DNA of 60,768 nt from an uncultured Pseudomonadota bacterium (GCA_946613885.1 CAMOGA010000007.1:1-60768); one strand, 5' to 3'; counted from the first letter of the stretch, positions 35,355 through 44,356 are shown. The notes: a model not told the origin generated them from the sequence alone. A program made the numbers and translations.

Positions 35355-37106
35355 ATGGTAAAAGTAAAAGAAAAAATTGCAGACAAACCTGCACATGAAT
35401 CAGATAAAAATGATGATAAAATATATTTTATGGCACTGGGCGGTTTGGAACACGTCGGTCAAAATATGTATGTTTATAAATACAAAGGAAAATATCTGAT
35501 TGTTGATTGCGGCATGGGATTTCTGGAAGAAGAAATCGGTGCCGGTGACGTTCAATATTGCGACACAACATGGTTGGAAAAACATAAAAAAGACGTTGTC
35601 GCATTTGTTATAACACACGGACACGAAGACCACATCGGTGCATTAAAATTCATTTGGCCAAAGTTCAAAAAGCCAATTTATTGCACACGTTTTCCGGCAG
35701 AAATATTGCGCCGCACTTTTGACGGTGTTGAAATGGATTACAATCCAGAACGCGACATCATTGAATTTGATTATCACGGTGCAGAATTAAATCTGGATCC
35801 ATTTGTGGTTGAAACTTTCCATGTATCTCATTCTGTGCCAGAGGCACAAATGTTAATCATAAAAACCCCAGCAGGAAAAATATTGCACACTGGGGATTGG
35901 ACGTTTAACGATGACAATCCAATTGAAGACCCAACAAATTACGCGCGTTTAAGTGCAATTGGTTCTGATCCACAATTGTTGGCATGTGTTTGTGATTCCA
36001 CATCCAGCGAACGCCAAACACCACAAACAACAGAAATCCAGGTTCGTGAAACATTAACAGAAGTAATGAAAAAATGTCCTGGCCGTGTATTGGTGACTGG
36101 ATATTCACGCAGTTTGGCGCGTATCAAAATGTTTGCTGAGGCCGCACGTGCTGCGGGTCGTGTTGCGTGTATCAAAGAACGCAGCAATCCAAACCCTGTC
36201 CCGTATGTTGGTTTGCCAGAATTCCGTGAAATCGGTATAGAATATGGATACCTGAACAAAGACGATGTTTACACATTTGATGAAATCAAAGATTTACCCG
36301 CAGAAAAACAGGCAATCTTTTTAACAGGTTCCCAGGGCGAAAAATTTGCCATGTTAACACGTCTGTGTAATGGACACGTCAAAGAATTAAAATTGATGCC
36401 AACCGACACTGTGGTTTTCAGTGCGATTATTATTCCAGGACGCGAACAAGATGTATCGAATATTTACAACAAATTGGCACGTATGGGAATAAAAACATAC
36501 ACAATATTTGATACAGACCACCTGCACGCATCTGGTCACGCAGGTCGTCCAGAATTTGAACGTTTTTATGATATGGTTCACCCCCAGGTTTCTATCCCAA
36601 TGCATGGGGAATACATCTCAGAAATGTTAAATGGTAAAATGGCGATGGAACGCGGTGGTGCAAAACATATGATGTTGGTACATAACGGCGATATTATCGC
36701 ATTAAAAGATGGTGTCGAACCATACGTTTGTGAATCAATACAAACTGGATTTGTCGTTATGGAAGGCGAAACAGAACGCAGTGCAGACGACCAGGTTTAC
36801 AAAAACCGCAAAAAGATTGCTGCAAACGGTGCAATATTCGTCACATTACCAATTGACAAACGTGGTTTCTTAAAAGGCGTGCCAGAGGTTTCCAGTGCCG
36901 GAATCTTTGAATCTGACGACACAGGATTTATGAAACGTCAAATTCAAATTGAAATCACTAATGCGATTGATAAACTAACCAAAACAGAACGCAAAAACCA
37001 CGACAACCTGCACAAAGCAGTTCAAGTGGCTTCAAACAAGGTTATTCGTGCTGCATTGGGCGCAGACAAAAAACCACAATACAGCGTTCATTTTGTGTTG
37101 AAATAA
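35355..37106 (+). CDS. rnj: ribonuclease J
   Basis: Metallo-beta-lactamase RNase with 5'-to-3' exonuclease and endonuclease activity on mRNA and rRNA. The zinc motif THGHEDHIGALKF is near residue 90, further ligands are HVSHSVPEA and HTGDWTFND, and the beta-CASP motifs include VTGYSRSLAR and MHGEY. The C-terminal part shows ETERSADDQVY and the helical tail. Length 583 matches alphaproteobacterial RNase J. AAAAAGGA precedes the start. Confidence 0.95.
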   Translation: MVKVKEKIADKPAHESDKNDDKIYFMALGGLEHVGQNMYVYKYKGKYLIVDCGMGFLEEEIGAGDVQYCDTTWLEKHKKDVVAFVITHGHEDHIGALKFIWPKFKKPIYCTRFPAEILRRTFDGVEMDYNPERDIIEFDYHGAELNLDPFVVETFHVSHSVPEAQMLIIKTPAGKILHTGDWTFNDDNPIEDPTNYARLSAIGSDPQLLACVCDSTSSERQTPQTTEIQVRETLTEVMKKCPGRVLVTGYSRSLARIKMFAEAARAAGRVACIKERSNPNPVPYVGLPEFREIGIEYGYLNKDDVYTFDEIKDLPAEKQAIFLTGSQGEKFAMLTRLCNGHVKELKLMPTDTVVFSAIIIPGREQDVSNIYNKLARMGIKTYTIFDTDHLHASGHAGRPEFERFYDMVHPQVSIPMHGEYISEMLNGKMAMERGGAKHMMLVHNGDIIALKDGVEPYVCESIQTGFVVMEGETERSADDQVYKNRKKIAANGAIFVTLPIDKRGFLKGVPEVSSAGIFESDDTGFMKRQIQIEITNAIDKLTKTERKNHDNLHKAVQVASNKVIRAALGADKKPQYSVHFVLK

Positions 37107-37126
37107 TAGCATTAAATAAAGCCACT

Positions 37127-37152
37127 AATTCCGCCCTGTTTCGGGCGGAATT
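37127..37152 (+). terminator. rnj terminator
   Basis: Perfect 10-bp stem AATTCCGCCC / GGGCGGAATT with a TGTTTC loop, 20 bases past the rnj stop, followed by TTATTATA. The 175 bases from here to the NUDIX gene hold no other feature I can see. Confidence 0.8.
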
Positions 37153-37327
37153 TTATTATAAACAAACCGTTTATTAAAATATTAAAAACCAAACACGCGG
37201 ACGATTTAAGTTTAACATCTTGCGGTACTTGATTTGTTTTTTATTATCACAGTGTTTTTACTAACTGCATATTATCAAAAACATCACAAACGCAAAAAAT
37301 CCTGTCGTTAAACATATTTTTAGATAT

Positions 37328-37855
37328 CTATTTATAATTTTCCAAATAAAAATCTAATGCACAATAAGCACTGTCAAAAGCCAATGGCAATTTTTCTAAA
37401 TCTTGGTGATTTTTCAACAAACACCATTTAACATCAGAAACTTCATCTGTTTGTAAATTAAATTGTGTGTCATCCGCAATCTTTGCAACAAAAAATGCAT
37501 CGCATGTTTTATATTGAATATTTTTATATTCGTACGTGTTTGGGAAACAGCATAAATATTCCAGATTTGTGATATCAATTCCTAATTCTTCTCGACATTC
37601 ACGAACGCATGCCTGTTCTGTTGTTTCATCATGTTCTACGAACCCACCGGGCAAATCCAACAACCCCTTTTTAGGCTCTTTTGTTCTTATTTCCATTAGG
37701 ATTTGTCCAAAGCTATTAACAATAATCAGCCCAACTGCTGCTGCAGAATTATTGTACAAAACAAACCCGCAATCAGAACATTCCCATTTGCGATTATTTA
37801 TATTGGTAATATTTTTGCCTGCACACATCGGACAAAATTTAAAATCGTTTTTCAT
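37328..37855 (-). CDS. NUDIX hydrolase with N-terminal zinc ribbon
   Basis: CPMCAGKN...WECSDCG at residues 8-30 is a four-Cys zinc ribbon, as in NudC-like and ribbon-bearing NUDIX proteins. The NUDIX box GGFVEHDETTEQACVRECREEL, followed by GI, is complete (G-x5-E-x7-REuxEExGu). Such enzymes split nucleoside diphosphates linked to another moiety; the substrate is not predictable. No SQPWPFPxS motif of true NADH pyrophosphatase is seen. It diverges from the frameshifted gene at 37993 with back-to-back promoters. Confidence 0.88.
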   Translation of the reverse strand: MKNDFKFCPMCAGKNITNINNRKWECSDCGFVLYNNSAAAVGLIIVNSFGQILMEIRTKEPKKGLLDLPGGFVEHDETTEQACVRECREELGIDITNLEYLCCFPNTYEYKNIQYKTCDAFFVAKIADDTQFNLQTDEVSDVKWCLLKNHQDLEKLPLAFDSAYCALDFYLENYK

Positions 37856-37886
37856 ACAGATCGCTCTTATTTGAATTGCGATATGT

Positions 37887-37914
37887 ATTATAAAACACCT
37901 TCATTTAATGTCAA
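37887..37914 (-). promoter_or_regulatory. promoter of the NUDIX gene
   Basis: Consensus TTGACA and TATAAT on the minus strand with 16 bases between; the leader is about 25 bases. Confidence 0.7.
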
Positions 37915-37943
37915 TTGCTGGTTTCAAACTTATTAAAAACAAT

Positions 37944-37974
37944 TTGACAAAAAAACAAAAAAGTTTATTATAAT
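37944..37974 (+). promoter_or_regulatory. promoter of the frameshifted gene at 37993
   Basis: Consensus TTGACA (37944-37949) and TATAAT (37969-37974), 19 bases apart, pointing away from the NUDIX promoter 30 bases away. An AAAAGGA ribosome-binding site and ATG follow. Confidence 0.6.
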
Positions 37975-37992
37975 CAAAACAAAAGGAAAAAA

Positions 37993-38527
37993 ATGAAAAA
38001 AAAACAAAATTCAATATGCCCAACCAATCAAAGTAAGCGATATCAAAGAAAGTTTTCATCCTGAACGCGGTTATGCTGGGTATGACATAGAAGTTATTTT
38101 CAAAGACAGAAATAATATTCCGCATCCATATCATATGAATCCTGAACATATTCATTTGTTTACAGATCTTAATGGCACAAATCGGGTTGTGTATTCTTTC
38201 CCTTTCATTGGATATGGTGTGATTAACTGGGGAAAGTTAGCGGCAAAACATTGGGCGAACAAAATGCGCAAACAAATAAATCCTGCGAATTTGGAACCGT
38301 TATATAAATTAAAAGATGGGAAAACTATGGAATTTATTTGCGGTGAAAACAACAGAAATTGTGTAATTGCGACATTGCATTTCCAAAACTTTAAAAAATT
38401 TATTGATGATTTAGCAGAAAACAAAAGTCCACGTATTTTCCCAACCCAAGAAATAAATTGTTGTGTCTGGGAAAATTGCCCAATATGGAAAAATCATGTC
38501 GCAAAATTAAAACAGAAAATTAAATAA
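37993..38527 (+). pseudogene. small protein gene interrupted at a nine-A run after the start codon
   Basis: A promoter, AAAAGGA and ATG (37993) are followed by nine A, after which this frame stops within 15 codons. Skipping one A opens a frame through 38527 (about 177 residues, KIQYAQPIKVSDIKESFHPE and onward), which has no good start codon of its own before 38135. So either the tract has slipped, or one A must be skipped during expression, or the base count is wrong. The C-terminus has INCCVWENCPIWKNHV, resembling the second Cys cluster of the neighbouring gene at 38541. It may be a further member of that family. Confidence 0.6.
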
Positions 38528-38540
38528 CAAGGAAAATACA

Positions 38541-38879
38541 ATGACAATGTTAAAAGATTTTTTTGTACGGATTGAACAGGAACCAAAACCGGTATTGGTG
38601 GCAAATATCATTGTTCCACGTAAAAAATCTAAAAACAAAACAACAAATAACAATGAAACCGTTCTGGAATGTCCATATGATTTGAAATATTGTGATGAAA
38701 CCATCAAAGCATACAAACGCTTTGAAGACCATGTTAAAAAATGTCTAGAAACAAACAGTGAAATTTTAATTCCGCAACAAGACGGTTGGACCCAGGATTT
38801 GCCCCCATGTGAAACCGAAACGCGTGCAAAATGTCCAAGATATCAAATATGGTTAAAAAGCAATCAGAAAACAAAATAA
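38541..38879 (+). CDS. small Cys-motif protein (112 aa), lineage-specific
   Basis: Third clear member of the C-x6-C family: CPYDLKYC near residue 44, an aromatic helix with YKRFEDHVKKC, then PPCETETRAKCPRYQIW near 90. Compared with the 82-residue protein at 8481 it has an extra N-terminal stretch with a basic KKSKNKTTNNN linker. Not recognised as any named zinc finger. It lies 13 bases after the frameshifted gene and ends 4 bases before a terminator, so the two form a short operon just upstream of rpsD. Confidence 0.65.
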   Translation: MTMLKDFFVRIEQEPKPVLVANIIVPRKKSKNKTTNNNETVLECPYDLKYCDETIKAYKRFEDHVKKCLETNSEILIPQQDGWTQDLPPCETETRAKCPRYQIWLKSNQKTK

Positions 38880-38882
38880 ATA

Positions 38883-38905
38883 AAATCCGCAAAACATGCG
38901 GATTT
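38883..38905 (+). terminator. terminator before the rpsD promoter
   Basis: Perfect 8-bp stem AAATCCGC / GCGGATTT with a 7-base loop, followed by TTCTTGC. Confidence 0.7.
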
Positions 38906-38908
38906 TTC

Positions 38909-38936
38909 TTGCTTTTTCCAAAAAAATATATAAAAT
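38909..38936 (+). promoter_or_regulatory. rpsD promoter
   Basis: TTGCTT and TAAAAT (or the overlapping TATAAA), 16 bases apart; transcription would begin near 38943. Confidence 0.45.
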
Positions 38937-38942
38937 ATGCGT

Positions 38943-39051
38943 TGCTGAATAACCAGAACTGACTAATCAACGGTGTCTTTTGGTCCCGACTGAGATAAGG
39001 ATTCTGTGGAATGTTCGGCACAAGAAAAACCAAAAACAAAAGGAAATAAAA
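38943..39051 (+). promoter_or_regulatory. leader RNA of rpsD
   Basis: About 105 bases of GC-richer, non-coding sequence between promoter and rpsD, with GTTG / CAAC and other short pairings, a GGTCCCGACTGAGATAAGG stretch, then an A-rich segment and AAAAGGA. S4 controls its own synthesis in several bacteria through leader RNA, so an S4 binding site is possible. I cannot match it to a named family. Confidence 0.4.
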
Positions 39052-39684
39052 ATGGCTAGAGCCGGTGCAAAACGTAGCACACGTAAATTGAAAATTGGAC
39101 GTTCATTGGGCGTCAATTTGTGGGGTCAGGCAAAATCCCCTTTTAACAAAAGAAAATATAAACCTGGTCAACATGGACCAACATCCCGTGGTTCTTCATC
39201 ATCTGATTATGCAAAACAGATGCGTGCAAAACAAACACTTAAGGGATATTATGGAAATATTGGCGAAAAGAAATTCCATGCATATTATGCCGAAGCTGAA
39301 AATATGCGTGGTGACGCACCAGAAAACTTGATTGGTTTGTTGGAAAGACGTTTGGATGCTGTTGTATATCGTTCTAAATTGGCACCAACAGTATTCTCGG
39401 CCCGTCAATTGGTCAGCCACGGTCACATTTATGTCAATGGCAAACGTGTTAAAATCGCTTCTTATCGTGTAAACCCAGGCGATGTTATCACAGTCAGCGA
39501 AAAAGCAAAACAAATGCCATTGGTCGTGTTGGCTTTGGAATCTGGCGAACGCAATTTCCCGGATTATATCACAGTGGACAGTGCGAATTTCACTGCAACA
39601 TTTACTCGTGTTCCAGCATTCGCAGACGTTCCATATCCGGTTCAAATGTTCCCAGAATTGGTCGTTGAATTCTATTCTCGTTAA
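39052..39684 (+). CDS. rpsD: 30S ribosomal protein S4
   Basis: S4 starts 30S assembly by binding 16S rRNA. The N-terminus [20 protein letters not shown], the KYKPGQHG motif, and the S4 RNA-binding domain [20 protein letters not shown] with [14 protein letters not shown] are present. Length 210 is normal. No N-terminal zinc cysteines. Start at 39052 has AAAAGGA 8 bases upstream; the frame is open further but without conservation. Confidence 0.96.
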   Translation: MARAGAKRSTRKLKIGRSLGVNLWGQAKSPFNKRKYKPGQHGPTSRGSSSSDYAKQMRAKQTLKGYYGNIGEKKFHAYYAEAENMRGDAPENLIGLLERRLDAVVYRSKLAPTVFSARQLVSHGHIYVNGKRVKIASYRVNPGDVITVSEKAKQMPLVVLALESGERNFPDYITVDSANFTATFTRVPAFADVPYPVQMFPELVVEFYSR

Positions 39685-39703
39685 TAGAAGGCATACAATT
39701 TAT

Positions 39704-39726
39704 AAATCCCACATTTTGTGGGATTT
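39704..39726 (+). terminator. rpsD terminator
   Basis: Perfect 9-bp stem AAATCCCAC / GTGGGATTT with a 5-base loop and a TTTTATT tail. Confidence 0.8.
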
Positions 39727-39786
39727 TTTATTGGAATTTTTTATATAAAAGTGTTATTATTCTTTTATAAACAAAAGGTAATAAGC

Positions 39787-40782
39787 ATGGATGATAAAAT
39801 TGTTTTAACTGGAATCAAACCAACAGGCATGCCCCACATTGGAAACTATCTGGGGGCGTTAAAGCATTTAATTGAATTATCGCAAAATCATAAAACATAC
39901 ATGTTTATCGCCGATTTACACGCATTAAATTCTATACACGATGCCCGGGAAATTAAACAGCATACATATGAAATTGCGGCATTAATGATTGCTATGGGTA
40001 TAAATTTGGAAAACACAATTTTGTTCCGTCAATCTGACATTAATGAAATTTATCAATTAACCGAATTTTTAATGAACGTCACGCCTAAGGGTTTAATGAA
40101 TCGCGCACATTCATACAAGGCAATGATTGAAAAAAACACTGAATCTGGCGAAGATATTGATTCTGGGGTAAACATGGGGTTATATACATACCCTGTGTTA
40201 ATGGCTGCCGATATTTTGCTGTATAATTCTGATATCGTGCCTGTGGGCAAAGATCAAAAACAACATGTTGAATTTGCACGTGATATCGCGGGTTATTTTA
40301 ATAATATCTATGGCGAAACTTTTAAATTACCAGAACCAATGATTGGCGAAGATTGCGGTTTAATTCCAGGTCTTGATGGCCGTAAAATGAGCAAATCTTA
40401 CGACAACACAATTCCCCTGCTGTGCCCTAGTAATGAATTAAAGAAAAAGATTATGCGCATTATCACAGATTCTAAAACCCCAGAAGAACCGAAAAATCCG
40501 GATGAATCTACAATATTTAATATTTATAAATTGTTTGCAACACCTGACGAAATTGCGGCATTGCGTAAATGTTTTTCGGATGGCGGTATGGGATATGGTG
40601 AAGCAAAAACAATATTATTTGAAAAGATTAATTCTGTATTGGCAATACCACGCATGGAATACGAACGTTTGATGGCCAACCCATCTGAGATAGATGCAAT
40701 TTTAGAAAACGGCGCAAATCGTGCACGCATAGTTGCATCCCGCGTAATTGCCAAAGTAAAAAAGAAAATGTTGGGAATATAA
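39787..40782 (+). CDS. trpS: tryptophanyl-tRNA synthetase
   Basis: Class I synthetase charging tRNA-Trp. The ATP motif reads GIKPTGMPHIGNYLGA (HIGN) near residues 8-23, the tryptophan pocket YPVLMAADILLYNSD and PVGKDQKQHVEFARD are typical, and the second motif is GRKMSKSYDN. Length 331 is standard. Start set at 39787 after AAAAGGT; upstream codons overlap the rpsD terminator. Confidence 0.96.
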   Translation: MDDKIVLTGIKPTGMPHIGNYLGALKHLIELSQNHKTYMFIADLHALNSIHDAREIKQHTYEIAALMIAMGINLENTILFRQSDINEIYQLTEFLMNVTPKGLMNRAHSYKAMIEKNTESGEDIDSGVNMGLYTYPVLMAADILLYNSDIVPVGKDQKQHVEFARDIAGYFNNIYGETFKLPEPMIGEDCGLIPGLDGRKMSKSYDNTIPLLCPSNELKKKIMRIITDSKTPEEPKNPDESTIFNIYKLFATPDEIAALRKCFSDGGMGYGEAKTILFEKINSVLAIPRMEYERLMANPSEIDAILENGANRARIVASRVIAKVKKKMLGI

Positions 40783-40801
40783 AAATAAAAGGAGAGAGAA
40801 C

Positions 40802-41536
40802 ATGAAAAAACAATTAATTATTTTATTGGGCTGTTTGGTTTTTGGTCTAATTTTTGTAGAAATTGTCAAAGACATAAAACCATCCGAAATTCGCACTATT
40901 AATGTATCTGGTGAATGTTTGACATCTGTTCCAAAAGACAGAACGGCTATTACCTTGCGTGTGACAACATTGGATAAAAATGCGGCAATTTCTATGAAAA
41001 TGGCAACAGATAAAATGGCTGCAATTACCGATTATCTGAAAACCTTGGATGTAAAAATGCAAACCACCGAATTTAATTCTTATGAAAAAACCGAGTGGAA
41101 TCATGTCACACAAAAATCTGAAAATCTGGGAATCGAAACACGCATCGCGGTTGAGGTATCTGCAAACAACCCTGAAATCATCGCAGATATATTAAATAAA
41201 TTTGCAGGAAACGAAAATGTTTATACAGAAAACCTGCGTATGTTCACCAGTTCTGAAACATTAAAGCCGGCATTAGAAAAATGTCTGGGAACCGCATTAG
41301 AGGATGCGCGCACGCGCGCAAATGCTCTGGTTGCAAATGATAAATTGCGTGCTGGAAAATTGTTATCGGTATCTTATGGCAACGCATCATATAATGAACG
41401 TCCGTATGCTAATTATCGTTTGATGAGTGCTAAAATGGCAACAACAGAAGATGTAGCCCTTGATACAGGTGGCAGTATTGTCGGCAAAGACACAGAAATA
41501 ACCGTCTCTGTAAATGCAACATTTGAAATAAAATGA
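40802..41536 (+). CDS. SIMPL (DUF541) domain membrane-anchored protein
   Basis: An N-terminal hydrophobic helix (IILLGCLVFGLIFVEIV, residues 5-21) anchors a SIMPL/DUF541 domain: INVSGECLTSVPKDRTAITLRV near 34, VETRI-type strands, EDARTRANALVANDKLRAGKLLSVSY and the final EITVSVNATFEI. SIMPL proteins lie in the periplasm or outer membrane and form oligomers; function is mostly unknown. It is 19 bases after trpS and its stop overlaps the recombinase start as ATGA. Confidence 0.8.
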   Translation: MKKQLIILLGCLVFGLIFVEIVKDIKPSEIRTINVSGECLTSVPKDRTAITLRVTTLDKNAAISMKMATDKMAAITDYLKTLDVKMQTTEFNSYEKTEWNHVTQKSENLGIETRIAVEVSANNPEIIADILNKFAGNENVYTENLRMFTSSETLKPALEKCLGTALEDARTRANALVANDKLRAGKLLSVSYGNASYNERPYANYRLMSAKMATTEDVALDTGGSIVGKDTEITVSVNATFEIK

Positions 41537-42450
41537 ACGATATAATTGCTGAATTTGTTGATTATTTGTTGAATACAAAAAACTATTCAACACATACTGC
41601 AACGGCTTACGAAACCGACATCCGTGATTTTATAAAATTTTTTGCACGATTTAATGACGGAACGGTTGAATTGTCTGATATTGCTGGGGCTGATACATTT
41701 GTTTTTCGTGGTTGGTTGGCAGACCGTGCAAAACGTGAATTAACACACAAATCTACTGCACGTGCATTATCTTCTTTACGAACATTTTATAAATGGTTGG
41801 CACGTCATAAAAATATTCAAAATGATGCAATTGGGATTATTTCTTCGCCTAAGGTTCCGCGTAAATTATCCAAAGCCATTGAAACACACGACGTTGCAGA
41901 TATGCACGATGCAATTCGTGCAATTGACATGAACGAACCATGGATTGCGGCGCGTGATTGGGCATTGGTTGTTTTAATATTCGGATGCGGATTACGTATC
42001 AGTGAAGCATTATCGTTAAAAAACAGCGATGTTATTAGTGCACCTGATTCTTTACGAATTGTTGGTAAAGGAAACAAAGAACGTATTGTTCCGGTATTGC
42101 CGGCGGTAAATACCGCCATTGGCAAATACATGAAAGCAACACCGTTTGGAACATCTCCATCTGCCCCCCTATTTCGCAGTGTTCGTGGATTACCGATGTC
42201 GCCACGCATGGCAGAAAAAGTTATAGAAAACCTGCGTAATTATTTACAATTACCAGATTACGTGACACCACATGCATTAAGGCACACGTTTGCAACCGCC
42301 CTGTTGTCTGGTGGCGCAGATTTACGCTCGCTGCAAGAACTGTTGGGGCACGCATCATTATCAACAACACAGTTATATACCAAAGTGAACATGTCTGAAA
42401 TTATGGACGTGTATAAACATGCACACCCATTGGCAAAAACAATAAAATAA
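41533..42450 (+). CDS. tyrosine recombinase XerC/XerD
   Basis: Resolves chromosome dimers at dif. The SAM-like N-terminal domain (NTKNYSTHTATAYETDIRDF) is followed by the catalytic domain with Arg in CGLRISEALSL, Lys in VGKGNKERIVPV, HALRHTFATALLSGG (His and Arg), GHASLSTTQLYTKV (His/nucleophile Tyr). Length 305 is standard. XerC and XerD cannot be told apart safely here. It overlaps the SIMPL gene by 4 bases and ends just before a terminator. Confidence 0.88.
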   Translation: MNDIIAEFVDYLLNTKNYSTHTATAYETDIRDFIKFFARFNDGTVELSDIAGADTFVFRGWLADRAKRELTHKSTARALSSLRTFYKWLARHKNIQNDAIGIISSPKVPRKLSKAIETHDVADMHDAIRAIDMNEPWIAARDWALVVLIFGCGLRISEALSLKNSDVISAPDSLRIVGKGNKERIVPVLPAVNTAIGKYMKATPFGTSPSAPLFRSVRGLPMSPRMAEKVIENLRNYLQLPDYVTPHALRHTFATALLSGGADLRSLQELLGHASLSTTQLYTKVNMSEIMDVYKHAHPLAKTIK

Positions 42451-42457
42451 CAAAAAA

Positions 42458-42475
42458 AACACCCAATCGGGTGTT
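42458..42475 (+). terminator. terminator of the trpS-SIMPL-xer operon
   Basis: AACACCC / GGGTGTT stem with an AATC loop, 7 bases past the stop, then TTTTTT. On the minus strand the A8 tract makes it work for the convergent cold-shock gene too. Confidence 0.8.
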
Positions 42476-42498
42476 TTTTTATCTGATATCAAAAGATA

Positions 42499-42843
42499 TT
42501 ATTTTTTCCAAAACGCAAATCCAGAACGTTTTTCTTTGTGTTCTTCGCGTGATTTACGTTCTTCACGTGCGCGACGACGTTCTGCACGACGTTCCTGAAA
42601 TCTTTTTGCAGATTCTTCATCGCGTTGAATCAATTTGATTGTCGTCACAGACAATTTACCATTACGAACTTCTTCTTCAAATTCGACAATATCGTTTTCG
42701 TTTAAATAACGAATGTCTGCCGCTTTTAACGAAGAAGAATGAACAAATACATCATCTGTGTTTCCATCTTCATTTGGAGTATCCGGGGCAATAAAACCAA
42801 AACATTTTTTACCGTTGTACCATTTAACCTTTCCTTGACGCAT
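42499..42843 (-). CDS. cold-shock domain protein with basic tail
   Basis: Residues 1-70 form a cold-shock domain: GKVKWYNGKKCFGFIAPD (RNP1 = KCFGFI), DVFVHSSSL (RNP2) and the final strand VTTIKLI. It binds single-stranded RNA or DNA. An acidic insertion NEDGNTDD lengthens the first loop. The C-terminal 45 residues are an Arg/Glu/Lys helix (RRAERRRAREERKSREE), absent from ordinary CspA, that may add RNA contacts. Start at the ATG 42843 behind AAAGGA; a TTG two codons earlier is in frame. Confidence 0.85.
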   Translation of the reverse strand: MRQGKVKWYNGKKCFGFIAPDTPNEDGNTDDVFVHSSSLKAADIRYLNENDIVEFEEEVRNGKLSVTTIKLIQRDEESAKRFQERRAERRRAREERKSREEHKEKRSGFAFWKK

Positions 42844-42962
42844 AATCAATCCTTTCCTTATGCTTGTTACGGTTATTATACACCATCAATAACCTCTAGC
42901 TGTATTTTACATTAATTTTTACAAAAAACGCAAGTAAATATAACAAGGATAAAAATCCAATA

Positions 42963-44348
42963 CTATTTCTTGTAATACCGTTGGATTTCCTTCATCACAA
43001 AATTAAATAATTTGCCCGCAATATCGTCAGATGGAACATGCCAATCATTTCCCAGATATGGCATAGCCGAAATCAGAATAAATCGCGCCATATACAAGAA
43101 AATTTTATTTTCTTGTTCTTTTGACAACTTGGCAGGAACATGGGACATATGAAATATTTCATTTTCCACCGCCAAAATCAATTTTCTGCGTATAGAATCT
43201 ATGACATATTGTGGATAATAAATTTTTAAATCTTTTGGAAATCCCTCAAACATAGACACATCATGATCACGAGAATACAAAATATTCCATCCAACCCGGT
43301 CAAACAAATCGTTCAAACATTCCACAATCATCAAATTGTATTGCTGAACCCCGGTTTCCATATGATTTGATGCGTCACGTTCTTTGATATCGCAACCATC
43401 GTCCCCACATCTGATAGATTCATAATCGCCGTGCGTTTGAATTTCTGCTTCGAAAAATTTACGCACCTGACAAATAATTTCCATTGGAACAACTGCGCCA
43501 TCTTTACCAATATTGATAATTATCTTTGCGTCACGATAATTGCGCGGATTTTTAATATCATAAAACTTATCACGAATTTCTAAAATTCTCTCTGGCATTA
43601 ATTCCTGCATCCGTTCTATAAAAGTCCGCACCTGAGGTATTAAATCAAACAAACATTTTATACGCCACACATCGCATAAACGTGTATATGGTTTACGAAT
43701 TTTATCCAATCTGCGAACCAATTTAACCGCAATATTTTTATCAACATCACCAATCAAATCCAATACTGTTGCCGCGGCATCTGTGATATATTTAGCGGCA
43801 AAGCGTTCCCGTATTTTTGTTTCCAGTCCCAACAAAGATTGAGAATCCATATATTGCGACATAACATCTCTGGTCGCAATCAATACCGTATCCAGATATT
43901 CGTTATAATATTTGCCGGTTATTTTATCAATTGCACGATGAACATTTTTTTGCGCCCCAACAATCACAGTCACAATCGAAGAAACAGACAAATCAATTTG
44001 ATATTTTTCATGCGAAGTAAAAAACTGATTTCGCATTGGGTCTGCATCCAAACGATGTTGAACCAAATATGTTTCCAGTGGGTTAATATCTGCAATTTGC
44101 ATTTTTATATTAATCCCAGTATTGTGTTCTTTGTCGTATGGGACAACTGCGGCCTTGGGTGCGCCCAGACATTTTCCTAAAAAATGGAATACTTCACGAA
44201 ACCAATCCATCCCATTGGAATAAACCAACCGCAGGTATTCTGCGGCATCATCATTAATACGCCCAGATTGCAATGCATCATTAATCACCGCCAGATTTTG
44301 ATTATCATGTTCTAATGTTCTGATGATTGCATTTGGTTTTTCTGACAT
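42963..44348 (-). CDS. RelA/SpoT-like protein next to lysS (461 aa)
   Basis: Assignment is tentative. The middle reads KIRKPYTRLCDVWRIKCLFD, then YDIKNPRNYRDAKIIINI and MEIICQVRKFFEAEIQTH, an order like that of the RelA/SpoT nucleotidyltransferase domain (KxxS/Y, D-x-x-R-x, kDY-x-x-PK-x-NYR, vEIQ). Some catalytic residues appear changed. It has no HD hydrolase motif and no ACT/TGS region. The C-terminus is helical. It begins 8 bases after lysS, so the operon would connect lysine charging with an alarmone-type enzyme if the fold is right. Confidence 0.45.
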   Translation of the reverse strand: MSEKPNAIIRTLEHDNQNLAVINDALQSGRINDDAAEYLRLVYSNGMDWFREVFHFLGKCLGAPKAAVVPYDKEHNTGINIKMQIADINPLETYLVQHRLDADPMRNQFFTSHEKYQIDLSVSSIVTVIVGAQKNVHRAIDKITGKYYNEYLDTVLIATRDVMSQYMDSQSLLGLETKIRERFAAKYITDAAATVLDLIGDVDKNIAVKLVRRLDKIRKPYTRLCDVWRIKCLFDLIPQVRTFIERMQELMPERILEIRDKFYDIKNPRNYRDAKIIINIGKDGAVVPMEIICQVRKFFEAEIQTHGDYESIRCGDDGCDIKERDASNHMETGVQQYNLMIVECLNDLFDRVGWNILYSRDHDVSMFEGFPKDLKIYYPQYVIDSIRRKLILAVENEIFHMSHVPAKLSKEQENKIFLYMARFILISAMPYLGNDWHVPSDDIAGKLFNFVMKEIQRYYKK

Positions 44349-44356
44349 TTACACCC

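Noticed and set aside
41533-42450. Integrase of a mobile element
   Set aside because: The protein has XerC/D length and motifs and sits in a trpS-SIMPL operon; there are no attachment-site repeats or phage genes nearby.
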